From contig JBIKUE010000080.1 of NCBI GenBank assembly GCA_044347755.1, positions 1-23,512 on the forward strand: DNA of 23,512 nt, given 5' to 3'. Within the stretch, counting starts at the first letter, position 1. Each line of letters opens with the position of its first letter. The notes beneath the pieces were generated by a model. That model had not been told where the DNA came from. It worked only from the letters and a program-made list of their open reading frames with translations, and searched no databases. Shown here in pieces: positions 23,449-23,512 of this stretch. The translations under genes were made by a program, and so were the position numbers. Source of the DNA: M3007 sp044347755 (GTDB lineage: Bacteria > Bacteroidota > Bacteroidia > Chitinophagales > Saprospiraceae).

Positions 23449-23512
23449 TAAGCAATAAAGTGATCAATGATATCCGGCTGTTGGCTATCACCATCGTCTT
23501 CCAGGATTTTGG
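23448..23512 (-). CDS. C-terminal fragment of an unidentified protein
   Basis: The window ends inside this gene. The last residues read KILEDDGDSQQPDIIDHFIA and then a TAA at 23450-23448 that shares its A with the gluQ ATG. The acidic tail and the TAATG overlap suggest a real coding end and translational coupling, but 20 residues are too few to name the protein. Confidence 0.55.
   Translation of the reverse strand, partial: KILEDDGDSQQPDIIDHFIA

Noticed and set aside
1..23512. CRISPR array, prophage, insertion sequence, tRNA or rRNA
   Set aside because: I found no regularly spaced repeats, no transposase or integrase motifs, and no cloverleaf or rRNA-like segments in the spacers.

Overview
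The window is chromosomal DNA of a member of the Bacteroidota, most likely from the Saprospiria/Chitinophagia side of the phylum; the class is inferred from gene content and is not proven. Support comes from a CarboxypepD_reg-plug-OMP_b-brl_3 outer-membrane receptor, a tandem pair of OmpH/Skp proteins, a LytTR/His_kinase two-component pair, a Haem_bd protein, several TAnnTTTG-type -7 promoter boxes, and almost no Shine-Dalgarno sequences. No rRNA, tRNA, CRISPR array, phage gene or transposase is visible.

Layout. (1) 123-1872, minus strand: a LytS/YehU-type histidine kinase followed 7 bp later by its LytTR response regulator, with a dyad-containing divergent spacer upstream. (2) 2039-5253, plus: a small membrane-anchored Haem_bd (CNDCH) protein and an 895-residue outer-membrane beta-barrel receptor. 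(3) 5253-5480: an intergenic spacer that is almost entirely one large nested palindrome. (4) 5503-9499, plus: a UvrD-type helicase fused to a PD-(D/E)XK nuclease, then a membrane-anchored TPR protein with its own promoter and a clear terminator. (5) 9838-13820, plus: a penicillin-acylase-family Ntn hydrolase, a small multi-pass membrane protein, and a YumC-type ferredoxin/flavodoxin-NADP reductase. (6) 13838-15325, minus: histidine ammonia-lyase, convergent with the reductase. (7) 15326-16941: a 416-bp spacer with two plus-strand promoter-like signals and a possible small RNA, then two OmpH-like chaperones separated by a second long inverted repeat. (8) 17074-18543, plus: a GT22-like membrane mannosyltransferase whose stop codon directly abuts that of the next, convergent gene. 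(9) 18544-23512, minus: a tightly packed operon reading (5'->3') unknown C-terminal fragment, GluQ-type tRNA-modifying synthetase, TIGR01777 epimerase, crotonase-family enzyme, DUF1990 protein, YndJ-like membrane protein, and a BtuF/TroA-like metal or cobalamin receptor without signal peptide.

How genes work together. The kinase/regulator pair is a self-contained signalling unit. The two OmpH proteins serve outer-membrane protein biogenesis. The last operon couples a tRNA-modification enzyme with four metabolic or membrane genes of poorly known role. The DUF1990-YndJ pair overlaps by 4 bp and, with the neighbouring epimerase and crotonase, is the best candidate here for an uncharacterised functional module. 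Most genes look like ordinary chromosomal content. The most unusual DNA-level features are the two palindromic spacers (5253-5480 and 16261-16395), which share a nested design despite different sequences.
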